Positions 8,994 through 17,187 of a DNA stretch of 64,000 nucleotides are shown here, piece by piece. A program made the translations under genes and the position numbers. Origin of the DNA: JBEKCP01 sp049509515 (GTDB taxonomy: Bacteria > Planctomycetota > Planctomycetia > Pirellulales > Thermoguttaceae); assembly GCA_049509515.1 (NCBI GenBank), contig JBEKZV010000001.1:1-64000 (forward strand), written 5' to 3'. The notes under the pieces are model-generated. The model saw only the letters and a program-made list of their open reading frames with translations. It was not told where the DNA came from and ran no database searches. Each line of letters starts with the position of its first letter. Position 1 is the first letter of the stretch.

Positions 8994-11261
8994 ATGCCGG
9001 TGCTGTGTCAATGCCCTGGTTGTCACGCCAAGTTCCAGGTGGGCGAGCAATACGCGGGGCGGAAGATCAAGTGTCCGAAGTGTTCGGCGGTGATCCCAGT
9101 CGCCGGGGCCGGCCAAGCGGAGCCCGCGGCAGTGCCCGCCGCAGTGCCTGCGGCGGCGCCCGCTTCAAAGCCCGCGACGGGGCCCGCCGCAAAGCCCGCG
9201 GCGGCACTGCCCAAGGCCGTGCGGCTCGTCGAGGAGCCGGAGGCGCCCGAGTCCCCTGCCCCGTGGCTGTCGGAGACGGAGGGGGGGACGGCGCATGGCG
9301 TGGGCGGCGCGGTTTCGCGGCCGCACAAGCCGGCTTCACTCCCTGCCGTGGTCGCGGCCCGCAAGAAAAAGAAGTCTCGCGGCATCCCGCCGTGGGCGAT
9401 TGCGGCCATCGCGGCCGGCGGCGTGACCCTGGTGGTCGGCCTAGCGGCCGCGTTCCTGTCGACGCGGCCGGCTCGGGAGACGGCCGCCTTGCCGGCGGGC
9501 CCTGCCGGGCCGGCGAAAAAGGCGGCCGCGGGGCCGGCCGTCGCGAAGCCCAACCCCGTGCTGCCCATTGACTGGCCGGAACGGGAGCGCGCGGGCGGGG
9601 CGATCTTCGTGGACGACGCCCCGCTGGACTTGCCGCGATCAGGCGAGGTGCAGATCCCGCTGGCGCCGCGGGCCACGCCCTACAAGATCCGCCTGGTTCG
9701 CAAGGGTTTCGAGCCGCTCGAGTTCCGCCGCCTCTCGCAGCCCAACGAGGAGCAGCTCAAGTACCAGACCGTGTGGGTTGCCGTGTTTGCCGGCGTCGAT
9801 TGGCCGCAAGACTTCGACGAGGCCAAGAAGCAAGCCGAGAAGCAGGGCAAGGACGTGCTCGTGCTCTTCGATCGCTCCGGCACGGGCTCAGACCAGTTTG
9901 CCCGCTCGGTGGCGATGCGGCCGGAGTTCCGCACGCGGGCCGACAAGGAATACGTCTGTATTTACGTCGACGCGCCGCAGAGCGAAGAGGGGAAGAAGCG
10001 GGTGGCCAGCGCCCCGCGCAACCAGAAGTTGGCCGAGCAGTTCGGGATCACGGCCTTTCCCACCCTCGTGGCGACCGACGCGAAGGGGCGGGTCTTCGCG
10101 TTCCAGGAGCGTTGCTCGGGGAGCGTGACGGCATCTTCGGAGGTGCTGGACGCGTGGCACGCCAGCGGCGCGGAGCTCAAGGAGCTGCTGGCCCAGGCCG
10201 ATTCCCTGCCCGCCGGCCAGCCGAAAACGGAGGCCATCGGCAAGGTCTTGGACTTCATGGAAGTCCACGGGCTGGCGCGGTTTCACCCGGATGCGATGCG
10301 CCAGTGGCAGGCGGCGTTCCCCGCGGGAGAAGGCCGGCCGGTCACCAAGTCCGCCGTCCAGGCGTGGGTGGCGCGGTTCGAGCGGGCACAGCGGGACCCG
10401 AGCCAGGCGATCCAGGTGGTCGCCGAGTTCGACCAGTGGAAGAAGACGCGGAAATTCGCCGACCGCACCGCGGGCGCCGGCTTGCACTTCACCGCCGCCG
10501 TGGTACTGGCCCACGCCAACCACAAGGAAGAAGCCATCGCCAAGTGCAAGGAAGGCCTGGCGATGAATCCGCCCGATAGCCGGCTGCGGGCGATGCTCAG
10601 CGGGCTGCAGCAAGCCCTGGGCGGCGGCCACGAGGGGCCGGTGGTCGTCGGCACCGGCACCGGCTTCTGCATTGCCGCCAACGGCTACCTCCTCACCAAT
10701 CACCACGTCATCGCCGGCGCCAAGAAGGTCATGGTCCGGTTTTGCGGGCAGGAGAAGACCGTCGAGGCGAAGGTTTTGGCCGAGACCGAGGAGCTCGACA
10801 TGGCCTTGCTGAAGGTCGAGGTCCCCGCCGAGATCGAGCTGAAGCCGGTGCCGTTGGTTTCGGCGGCGCCGCAGCGGGGCGACGACGTCTGCGCCCTGGG
10901 CTACCCGGGCATCGGCACCGACAGCCCCACACCCATCTTCACCAAGGGCACCGCCAGCGGCGAGGACGTCGAAAAGCGGATCATCACCGACTGCAAAGTG
11001 AATCCGGGCAATAGCGGCGGACCGCTGTGCAACACCCGCGGCGCCGTCGTCGGCATGGTCACCGCCAAGAGCCGCATCAGCACCCATGAGGACAGCTACG
11101 GGTTGGCCATCCCGGCCGACAAGTTGCGGGCGTTCCTGCAGGAGAACCTCCCGGCGGCGGGCAAGCTGCCGGCCGTCCCGGCGTCGGCCAAAGCCATGCC
11201 TCTGAACGAGGTCTACGCCAAGCTCTCGCCCTCGGTCGTGTTCATCGAGAACACGCGGTAG
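8994..11261 (+). CDS. Zinc-ribbon / TM / PEGA-like / thioredoxin-like / trypsin-like protease fusion
   Basis: 755 residues from ATG 8994 (GGGGGAGG seven bases upstream). In order: zinc ribbon with C7-x2-C10 and C27-x2-C30; an Ala/Pro-rich linker; one membrane helix at about 131-157; a short PEGA-like beta domain ('IFVDDAPLDLP..'); a thioredoxin-like domain about 265-390 ('DVLVLFDRSGTGSDQF', 'FGITAFPTLVATD') without the CxxC pair; a helical repeat; and an S1C/Do-like protease at about 548-755 with H571 (TNHHV), D602 (ELDMALL) and S674 (NPGNSGGPL). All three catalytic residues are present. The ribbon is likely cytoplasmic and the protease outside. No PDZ domain is seen. A membrane-anchored quality-control or signalling protease is inferred. 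Confidence 0.8.
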   Translation: MPVLCQCPGCHAKFQVGEQYAGRKIKCPKCSAVIPVAGAGQAEPAAVPAAVPAAAPASKPATGPAAKPAAALPKAVRLVEEPEAPESPAPWLSETEGGTAHGVGGAVSRPHKPASLPAVVAARKKKKSRGIPPWAIAAIAAGGVTLVVGLAAAFLSTRPARETAALPAGPAGPAKKAAAGPAVAKPNPVLPIDWPERERAGGAIFVDDAPLDLPRSGEVQIPLAPRATPYKIRLVRKGFEPLEFRRLSQPNEEQLKYQTVWVAVFAGVDWPQDFDEAKKQAEKQGKDVLVLFDRSGTGSDQFARSVAMRPEFRTRADKEYVCIYVDAPQSEEGKKRVASAPRNQKLAEQFGITAFPTLVATDAKGRVFAFQERCSGSVTASSEVLDAWHASGAELKELLAQADSLPAGQPKTEAIGKVLDFMEVHGLARFHPDAMRQWQAAFPAGEGRPVTKSAVQAWVARFERAQRDPSQAIQVVAEFDQWKKTRKFADRTAGAGLHFTAAVVLAHANHKEEAIAKCKEGLAMNPPDSRLRAMLSGLQQALGGGHEGPVVVGTGTGFCIAANGYLLTNHHVIAGAKKVMVRFCGQEKTVEAKVLAETEELDMALLKVEVPAEIELKPVPLVSAAPQRGDDVCALGYPGIGTDSPTPIFTKGTASGEDVEKRIITDCKVNPGNSGGPLCNTRGAVVGMVTAKSRISTHEDSYGLAIPADKLRAFLQENLPAAGKLPAVPASAKAMPLNEVYAKLSPSVVFIENTR

Positions 11262-11273
11262 CGCGGCGTCGCC

Positions 11274-12137
11274 TTACGGCCGCCGCTGCTTCACCGAGCG
11301 GCGCTCGATCAGCCGCCGGTTCTCGAAACCCAGCATCAAGAGCAGTTGCCGGAACGGTTTCCGCATGGTCTCCCACCGGTAACGGCGGGTGGCCGCGAAA
11401 CTCGGGGGCGGGGAGGCCACCGCGCCGCTGGCCGGCAACTCGACGTGCAGGGGATACCCGTTGGCCATATTGAACTCGCGGAACCGGCTCTCCAGCCAGA
11501 CGAGGTCCGCGGCGGGCACCGCTAGGGTCTTGGGCTGGTCGGCGTAGGAGGCCAGCGTGTCGAGGAGATTGGAACCGCGGGTATTCCAGAAGGTCTTGTT
11601 GCCCCGTTGGGCGTCGGCGACGTCCTCGTGCTGCTTGGGCCAGGTGAACATGGCTTCGTCCCACGGCAGATCGAGCCGGTCGCAGGCCGCTTCGAGCGCT
11701 CGCCGGGGATGCTCGACCAGTTGCTCGTACCGGAGGATCGGCCAGTCCTCCGCGCGGAATCGCTCCCAGTCGTCCAGGAACCTGTTGAGCCGCATTCGCA
11801 AGGGGGGGTCTTCCGCCGTGATGCCGTTGAGGCCGTACGTTTTCTTGACCAGCGACTCCCAAATCTTGCGGACGTCGCGGACGATCAGTAGCGGGTGGAC
11901 ATCCCACCCCTGGTCGCGGTAGTGATCGGCCACCTCGCACAAGCGGAAACAGGCGATGGTGGTCTTGTACCAGGCCAGCGGCCTGCCCAAGCCCGGATCC
12001 AGCGGCGGCAGCAGATCGGTGGCGCCATCCAGGACTCCGTCCATGTCCCGGCGTTGCAGAAAGCACCAGGAGACGAGCGTGGAGCCGCTGCTCTGCGCCC
12101 CGCTACAGAGGTAAAGGACCTTGCGACTGGCAGACAT
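11274..12137 (-). CDS. Sulfotransferase family protein
   Basis: 287 residues. The start at 12137 places the PAPS 5'-phosphosulfate loop at the N-terminus: 'YLCSGAQSSGSTLVSWCFLQ', equivalent to the PxSGTT-type loop. The 3'-phosphate-binding segment is 'PLLIVRDVRKIWESLVKK' with the conserved Arg and Ser, and 'PILRYEQLVEHP' matches the conserved 'YEdL' strand. The enzyme should move sulfate from PAPS to a hydroxyl on a polysaccharide, lipid or small molecule; the acceptor cannot be read. It converges tail to tail with the protease gene (12 bases apart) and follows the Pro-rich membrane protein on the same strand. Confidence 0.7.
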   Translation of the reverse strand: MSASRKVLYLCSGAQSSGSTLVSWCFLQRRDMDGVLDGATDLLPPLDPGLGRPLAWYKTTIACFRLCEVADHYRDQGWDVHPLLIVRDVRKIWESLVKKTYGLNGITAEDPPLRMRLNRFLDDWERFRAEDWPILRYEQLVEHPRRALEAACDRLDLPWDEAMFTWPKQHEDVADAQRGNKTFWNTRGSNLLDTLASYADQPKTLAVPAADLVWLESRFREFNMANGYPLHVELPASGAVASPPPSFAATRRYRWETMRKPFRQLLLMLGFENRRLIERRSVKQRRP

Positions 12138-12313
12138 GGACCCCGGCGACCTTGGGTGGCGTGGCAGCTTTATACCGATTCCCTCGGGGCGATGCAACAG
12201 GACAATCCGCCCGTGGGGCGCCATGGCACCATCTACCCACCTGTCAAGGGAGACCACGGCTACTCGGCCAGCGGCGGCAGGGCAGCGGGCGGAGGGACTC
12301 GCGATTTGAGACT

Positions 12314-13036
12314 TCAGATCCCAGCCGCGTGCGGCTTTGCACTCGGGTCCGCGGTCCGCAGCATCGCCCGGCATCGGCTGCGGGTGCCCCAGGCGATCCA
12401 GCCCAGATAGACGTTCCCACCCAGCGAGCCGCACAGCATCAAGGCGGTAAGCCACAGGGCACGCCAGGGCTTTTGCGGCTCGGCGGGTGCGGGCGATTGA
12501 ACCGCCGGGCTGCTTGATCCACCCTGGCCGCTCGTGCCCGAGGGCTCCAGGAAGCCGGCCGATTGGGCGATCAAGGGTTTGCCGGCGGGGTCGGGCGACA
12601 AGGCTGCTGGGGGCGGCGGCGATGCAGGCCCCTTCAGCGGCGACGAGGGCGCGAAGGCCTTGGCACCCCACGGCCCTGCCGTTAGCGGCGAGCCGCTCGC
12701 CCCTCCCGCCGCCGCACGGCCCGGCCACCGCTCCGCGCTGGGTGGCGGCGACGCGGCGGACCCGCGAGCCGGTGCCCCGCCAGCGGGCGCCCCACCGGCA
12801 GGCACCGGGTCCGGCAGTTTCTTCGGCAGCGGGTCCCGGCCCACGACGATTCGAACGTGCCGCACGTCGCGGACCGCCTCGGGCACGTCGCTCTCGATCG
12901 CCTCGTTCGGGTGGAGGGCCTCGCGTGTGCCCGGCTTGATCTGGAGTATATACTCCATGCCGCCGCCCGGCAGGGGTTGCCAGCCGGGCTCGACCCCCAC
13001 CAAGGCCGCCGCGAGACATGCGAGCATTCCGCTCAT
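12314..13036 (-). CDS. Exported Pro/Ala-rich protein with C-terminal membrane anchor
   Basis: 240 residues; ATG 13036 has a strong site (GGAGG, spacing 8) and a leader (MSGMLACLAAALVG). A conserved-looking block 'PGGGMEYILQIKPGTREAL' and 'ESDVPEAVRDVRHVRIVVG' sits at residues 20-75. Similar 'YILQI-P...ieSdiP..vrdV..irI' blocks recur, to my recollection, in uncharacterised planctomycete proteins. The middle is a disordered Pro/Ala/Gly/Ser linker. A single membrane helix near the C-terminus (ALWLTALMLCGSLGGNVYLG) is followed by a basic tail. Function unknown; the layout suggests an envelope anchor or linker protein. Confidence 0.65.
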   Translation of the reverse strand: MSGMLACLAAALVGVEPGWQPLPGGGMEYILQIKPGTREALHPNEAIESDVPEAVRDVRHVRIVVGRDPLPKKLPDPVPAGGAPAGGAPARGSAASPPPSAERWPGRAAAGGASGSPLTAGPWGAKAFAPSSPLKGPASPPPPAALSPDPAGKPLIAQSAGFLEPSGTSGQGGSSSPAVQSPAPAEPQKPWRALWLTALMLCGSLGGNVYLGWIAWGTRSRCRAMLRTADPSAKPHAAGI

Positions 13037-13210
13037 GGAAGGACCTCCTGTTTCGTGGTGGATGCGATCCGCCCGCCCACGGTCCGTTTCTTCCAGTATC
13101 CCAATTAGTATAGCACGCCTTCTTGCCATGAGGGGGGCCGTCGGTCACAATGAGGGGTATCGCCCGCCTGCCGATCCCGCCTCGACCGCACCCGCCCGTG
13201 GAGCCTACCG

Positions 13211-14173
13211 GTGCCTTGGCTGACGCCCTCCCGCCGCAAGTGGCTCTTCCTGGCGGTCAAGCTCCTGATCGTGGCCGTGGTGGTCTGGTTCCTTCGCTCG
13301 GCGGTGACGGATGCGGTGGCCCGACTCCGTCAGCGACCATTGGAGTGGAGTCCAGCATGGCTGGCCCTCTCCGGCATCCTGTACCTCGCGGGCCTGCTGC
13401 CCGAAGGGGTCTTCTGGCATCGGGTGCTGCGGGCCCTGGGACAGGATGTGGGACTGGGCGAGACCCTGCGGGCCTACTTCATCGGTCACGTTGGAAAGTA
13501 CGTCCCCGGCAAGGCGATGGTTGTCGTGCTGCGGACCGGGCTGATCCGCGGCCCGCGGGTCGATACGGGGCTGGCGGTGGCCAGCGTGTTTTTGGAGACC
13601 CTGACGATGATGTCCGTCGGGGCCTTTCTGGCGGCGGCCATCCTGGGGGCGGCGTTTCCGGAATATCGCGCTTTCGTCGGCCTGGCGATCGTGATGATGG
13701 TGCTGGCCGGGCTGCCGACGCTGCCGGGGGTCTTCTCGCGGCTCGTGCGGCTGGCCGGCGTGGGCCGCTCTCGCCCGGCCGTCGCCGAGAAGCTCGCCGG
13801 CCTCCGCTACCGGCTCCTGGCGGGCGGCTGGGCCGGCATGACGCTCGGCTGGCTCCTGATGGGGGCCAGCCTGTGGGCCGTGCTGCGGGCCATGGGGCCG
13901 ACGCCCGATCTATGGGCCCAGTGGCACCTCGACACGGCCGCGGTCGCCGTGGCGGTCGTCGGCGGATTCGTGTCGATGATCCCCGGCGGACTGCTCGTGC
14001 GGGAGGCCGTGTTGACGGGCCTCCTCCAGCGGCAACTGGGCGATCCCGCCTTGGCGCTGATCGCCGCCGCCGCCCTCCGCCTGGTCTGGCTAGTGGCGGA
14101 AGTGGCGATTTCGGGTATCCTGTATCCGCTTGGGCTACGTGCCCGGCGGAAAGTGACAGAAAATAGCCGGTAG
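13211..14173 (+). CDS. LPG-synthase-type / UPF0104 (AglD-like) flippase membrane protein
   Basis: 320 residues starting at GTG 13211. About eight membrane helices, with the family features: 'RRKWLFLAVKLLIVAVVVWF' at the N-terminus, 'FIGHVGKYVPGKAM' (the G-K-Y-x-P-G-K motif of lysylphosphatidylglycerol-synthetase-type transmembrane domains) and 'GGFVSMIPGGLLVREA' (P-G-G-x-G/L-x-x-E). The soluble aminoacyl-transfer domain is absent, so it is the membrane-only form, often found beside polyprenyl-phosphate glycosyltransferases, as here. A lipid-transport role is inferred. Its stop codon TAG (14171-14173) belongs to the GTAG foot of the palindromic repeat at 14170-14232. Confidence 0.8.
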   Translation: MPWLTPSRRKWLFLAVKLLIVAVVVWFLRSAVTDAVARLRQRPLEWSPAWLALSGILYLAGLLPEGVFWHRVLRALGQDVGLGETLRAYFIGHVGKYVPGKAMVVVLRTGLIRGPRVDTGLAVASVFLETLTMMSVGAFLAAAILGAAFPEYRAFVGLAIVMMVLAGLPTLPGVFSRLVRLAGVGRSRPAVAEKLAGLRYRLLAGGWAGMTLGWLLMGASLWAVLRAMGPTPDLWAQWHLDTAAVAVAVVGGFVSMIPGGLLVREAVLTGLLQRQLGDPALALIAAAALRLVWLVAEVAISGILYPLGLRARRKVTENSR

Positions 14174-14232
14174 GTCATGCTTCAGCATAATGGAAGATCG
14201 TGTTAGAGAAGTTATGCTGAAGCATAACCTAC
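14170..14232. repeat. GTAG-footed REP pair (BIME-like), family A copy 1
   Basis: The 63-base element starts with GTAG, then a small hairpin (GTCATGCTTCAGCATAA), a 20-base spacer, and the mirror-image hairpin GTTATGCTGAAGCATAAC ending in CTAC. A second copy lies at 17088-17153. GTAG at the foot of a hairpin in head-to-head pairs is the layout of REP/BIME elements. It overlaps the stop codon of the preceding gene. Confidence 0.75.
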
Positions 14233-14280
14233 TTAATGCAGAAGGATAGGCCGCAAGACCTGCGAGTCCGGAGAACCGCC

Positions 14281-15279
14281 ATGCTCTCGATCGTCATCCC
14301 GGTGCTCAACGAGGCGGAGAGTCTGCGGGCCCTGTGCGGCGAGCTCGGCGAAGTGGCGGCCGCCGAAGGCTACCAGCTCGACATCATCTTCGTCGACGAC
14401 GGCTCGACCGACGGCTCGTGGGAGGCGATTCGCTCGCTGGCCGCCGCCGACCCGCGGGTCCGCGGGCTCCGCTTCCGCCGGAATTTCGGCAAGGCGGCCG
14501 CCCTGAGCGCCGGCTTCGCCCAGGCCGCCGGCGAGCTGGTCATGACGCTCGACGCCGACCTGCAGGACGACCCGCACGAGATCCCCCGCTTCCTGGCCGA
14601 GATCGAGAAGGACCTGGATGTGGTCAGCGGGTGGAAGAAAGTGCGGCACGACCCGTGGCACAAGGTCCTGCCGTCGCGGGTGTTCAACCGCATGATCGGG
14701 GCGATGACGGGCGTCCGGCTGCACGACCACAACTGCGGCATGAAGTGCTACCGCCGCGAGGTGCTCGAGGAGATCCGGCTGTACGGCGAGCTGCACCGCT
14801 TCGTGCCGGTGCTGGCGGCGGCGCGGGGCTTCCGTGTCGGCGAGGTGGTCATCCGGCACCGCCCGCGGCAGTTCGGCCGCTCGAAGTACGGCGTGGCCCG
14901 GTTCCTCAAGGGGTTCCTGGACCTGTTGACCGTGAAGTTCCTGACGGGTTTCGGGCAGCGGCCGCAGCACGTGCTGGGAACCGTCGGCCTGTCGCTGTTC
15001 CTGATCGGCGCGGTGTGGCTGAGCTGCTTGGCGGGGGAATGGGTCGTCACGCGGCTGCCCGGCTTCGAGCCGGTCCATCTCCAGCAGCGGCCCGGGCTGA
15101 TCTACTCGACCGCGCTGCTGCTCTTGGGCGGACAGTTCATGTCGGTCGGCTTCCTCGGCGAGCTGCTGATCGCCTACCATGATCCGGTCATCCGCTCGTA
15201 TTCGATTTCCGAGCGCGCGGGGTGCGAGCCGCCGCCAGATGGCCGCGGGTCGGCGAGCAATTCTCCCCCCTCACCGTGA
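14281..15279 (+). CDS. Polyprenyl-phosphate glycosyltransferase, GT2 (DPM1/ArnC-like)
   Basis: 332 residues from ATG 14281 (GGAG eight bases upstream; an in-frame ATG at 14236 is less likely because the GT2 fold starts with 'MLSIVIPVLNEAESLRAL'). GT2 motifs: 'FVDDGSTDGSWEAI', 'GKAAALSAGFAQA', 'MTLDADLQDDP' (DxD metal/nucleotide site) and 'NCGMKCYRREVLEEI'. Two C-terminal membrane helices (LGTVGLSLFLIGAVWLSCLA, and TALLLLGGQFMSVGFLGEL) anchor it, as in GtrB/ArnC types. It should load a sugar onto a polyprenyl phosphate at the inner face of the membrane. The flippase-like gene before it and the GT-C-like gene after it fit one envelope-glycan pathway. Confidence 0.8.
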   Translation: MLSIVIPVLNEAESLRALCGELGEVAAAEGYQLDIIFVDDGSTDGSWEAIRSLAAADPRVRGLRFRRNFGKAAALSAGFAQAAGELVMTLDADLQDDPHEIPRFLAEIEKDLDVVSGWKKVRHDPWHKVLPSRVFNRMIGAMTGVRLHDHNCGMKCYRREVLEEIRLYGELHRFVPVLAAARGFRVGEVVIRHRPRQFGRSKYGVARFLKGFLDLLTVKFLTGFGQRPQHVLGTVGLSLFLIGAVWLSCLAGEWVVTRLPGFEPVHLQQRPGLIYSTALLLLGGQFMSVGFLGELLIAYHDPVIRSYSISERAGCEPPPDGRGSASNSPPSP

Positions 15280-15366
15280 CTCTAGGCTCAGGAAAAATCG
15301 GCCGTGACGGGTAAGATCGATCATCCGAAGTTGGTTGCAATGCGCCGCACCGGCTCTTTTCTTTCC

Positions 15367-15514
15367 GTAGCCCAGGCATTTATGCCTGGGACGCCTGAGC
15401 CAGTACTACCCTCACCCCCGATTTTGCCGTTCCGCCGCCGTGGGTGGCGGAACGGCAAAATCGGGGCGGTATACCAGGAACGCCCCAATCCCAGGCATAA
15501 ATGCCCTGGGCTAG
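15367..15514. repeat. GTAG-footed REP pair, family B, around a second nested palindrome
   Basis: The outer arms are GTAG plus CCCAGGCATTTATGCCTGGG at 15367-15390 and the mirror copy CCCAGGCATAAATGCC... followed by CTAG at 15490-15514. Between them lies a perfect 21-base inverted repeat (arms 15416-15436 and 15446-15466, nine-base loop, starting CCCCGATTTTGCCG). It looks like one palindromic element inserted inside another. It fills most of the gap between the GT2 gene and the GT-C-like gene. Confidence 0.75.
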
Positions 15515-15535
15515 ACGAAAAGGAGATGCCCAGGC

Positions 15536-17065
15536 ATGAATAGTCCCAACGACGACCCGCGGGCCGCGCTCCGTCGTGGCATCTACTTGGTGTTGATCGC
15601 CGTCGGTCTCGGCGCGGCCCTGGGCAGGATCCTGGCGGTCGATGACGTCAAGCGCACCAGGGCCCAGGAGGATCACGTCGGCCGCGAGCTGGCCAATGCC
15701 AAGAAGGCCCTGGAAGCGAAGGGCCTCGCGGGCCACTCCCTGGAAGAGGCGTTGGACGTGGAACGATCGCGGATCGAGCAGGCCCGGAATCTCCGCCGGC
15801 CGTTCCTCGGCGCCAACGACCGCAGCCGCTGGTGTACGGTCCGCGCCCTGGTCGAGCCCGACATGCGCGTCCCGGGCGCCCCCTACGCCATCGACCGCGT
15901 GATCCAAGAGCCAAACTGGGACACCATCGACATGGTCAAGCACGACGGCCATCTCTATTCGAGCAAGCCGCCGCTCCTGCCCACGCTCATGGCCGCCGAG
16001 TACTGGGTCATCTACCGCCTGACCGGCTGGTCGCTGGCCGGCGAGCCCTTCCTGGTCGGGCGGATCATGCTGGTGACGCTCAACGGCGGCTGCCTGCTGC
16101 TCTATTTCCTGGCCATCGCGCGGCTGGTGGAACGGCTGGGCACGAGCGATTGGGGGCGGATCTTCGTCATGGCGGCGGCGGTGGGCGGGACATTCGTGAC
16201 GACCTTTGCGGTAGTGATCAACAACCACCTGGTCGCGGCGGCCTGTGCGGCCGTGGCCCTCGATGCGCTGGTGCGGATCTGGTTCGAGGGCCAGCGGCGG
16301 CTGCGATGGTTCGTCGTGGCGGGGCTGGCGGCGGCCCTGCTGGCGGGCGACGAGCTGCCCGCCCTGGCCCTGGCGGCCCCGCTGAGCCTCATTGTGTTCT
16401 GGAAGGCCCCCTGGCGAACCCTGCTAGGCTACCTGCCGGCGGCCCTGGCCGTGGCCGCCGTCTTCTTCGGCAGCAACTGGATCGCCCACCACTCGCTCGT
16501 CCCGGCCTACCTGCACCACTCGGCCGGAGACAACTGGTACGATTACACCTACGAACGGGGCGGACGCGTGATCGAGAGCTATTGGAATAAGCCCGAAGGG
16601 ATCGACCGCGGCGAGCCCTCCGTCGCCTGGTACGCCCTCAACGTGCTGGTGGGGCATCACGGCATCTTCTCGCTCACGCCGCTGTGGCTGATGAGCGTTT
16701 GCGGCACCATCCTGTGGCTCCGCCGGGACCAGGACCGAGAGCGGCGGGGCTTGGCGGCCCTGGTCGCCGTGGTGTCGGTCGTGTGCGTGGCGTTCTACCT
16801 GCTGCGACCGCTCTCGGGCCGCAACTACGGCGGGATGAACACCGGCTTCCGCTGGGTCTTGTGGATGGCCCCGTTGTGGCTGGCCGTCATGCTGCCCACC
16901 GCCGACGCCGCCGCCGACCATGCTGCGAATGGTGCCCGCCGCTGGCCGCGGGCGGTGGCCGTGGTGCTCTTGGCCGCCTCGGCCCTCTCGGCCCATTACG
17001 CCACCTGGAACCCCTGGACCAATCCGTGGATCGTGGATTTCACGAAGTTCCTGGGGTGGGGATAG
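15536..17065 (+). CDS. Polytopic membrane protein, GT-C-like
   Basis: 509 residues; AAGGAG sits 10 bases before ATG 15536. One N-terminal membrane helix, a periplasmic stretch of about 100 residues with a coiled region (about residues 40-80), then 'DGHLYSSKPPLLPTLMAAEY', a segment resembling GT-C glycosyltransferases (GT39/GT83) in their first outer loop, followed by about nine more helices. The N-terminal Asp pair usual in GT-C is not obvious, so catalytic activity is uncertain. The gene order (flippase-like, GT2, this) suggests transfer of lipid-linked sugars outside the membrane. In-frame bases 16916-16940 match the hairpin core repeated elsewhere in the window, giving the odd loop 'ADHAANGARR'. 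Confidence 0.6.
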   Translation: MNSPNDDPRAALRRGIYLVLIAVGLGAALGRILAVDDVKRTRAQEDHVGRELANAKKALEAKGLAGHSLEEALDVERSRIEQARNLRRPFLGANDRSRWCTVRALVEPDMRVPGAPYAIDRVIQEPNWDTIDMVKHDGHLYSSKPPLLPTLMAAEYWVIYRLTGWSLAGEPFLVGRIMLVTLNGGCLLLYFLAIARLVERLGTSDWGRIFVMAAAVGGTFVTTFAVVINNHLVAAACAAVALDALVRIWFEGQRRLRWFVVAGLAAALLAGDELPALALAAPLSLIVFWKAPWRTLLGYLPAALAVAAVFFGSNWIAHHSLVPAYLHHSAGDNWYDYTYERGGRVIESYWNKPEGIDRGEPSVAWYALNVLVGHHGIFSLTPLWLMSVCGTILWLRRDQDRERRGLAALVAVVSVVCVAFYLLRPLSGRNYGGMNTGFRWVLWMAPLWLAVMLPTADAAADHAANGARRWPRAVAVVLLAASALSAHYATWNPWTNPWIVDFTKFLGWG

Positions 17066-17087
17066 CAAGCGGAAACAGCCGCAGCGG

Positions 17088-17153
17088 GTAGGTTATGCTT
17101 CAGCATAACGGAACGTCGTGTCAGAAAAGGTGTTATGCTGAAGCATAACCTAC
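17088..17153. repeat. GTAG-footed REP pair (BIME-like), family A copy 2
   Basis: A 66-base element: GTAG, hairpin GTTATGCTTCAGCATAAC, a 27-base spacer, mirror hairpin GTTATGCTGAAGCATAAC, CTAC. It shares both hairpins and much of the spacer (GGAA..TCGTGT.AGA) with the copy at 14170-14232. It lies between two convergent genes, where it could also slow transcription. Confidence 0.8.
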
Positions 17154-17187
17154 TCCTGCAACCCGTCACTTTAGGCTTGACGGAGCA

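Noticed and set aside
12857..13223. Plus-strand ORFs over the Pro/Ala-rich protein
   Set aside because: They lack start signals and run antisense to a gene with a strong ribosome-binding site and leader.
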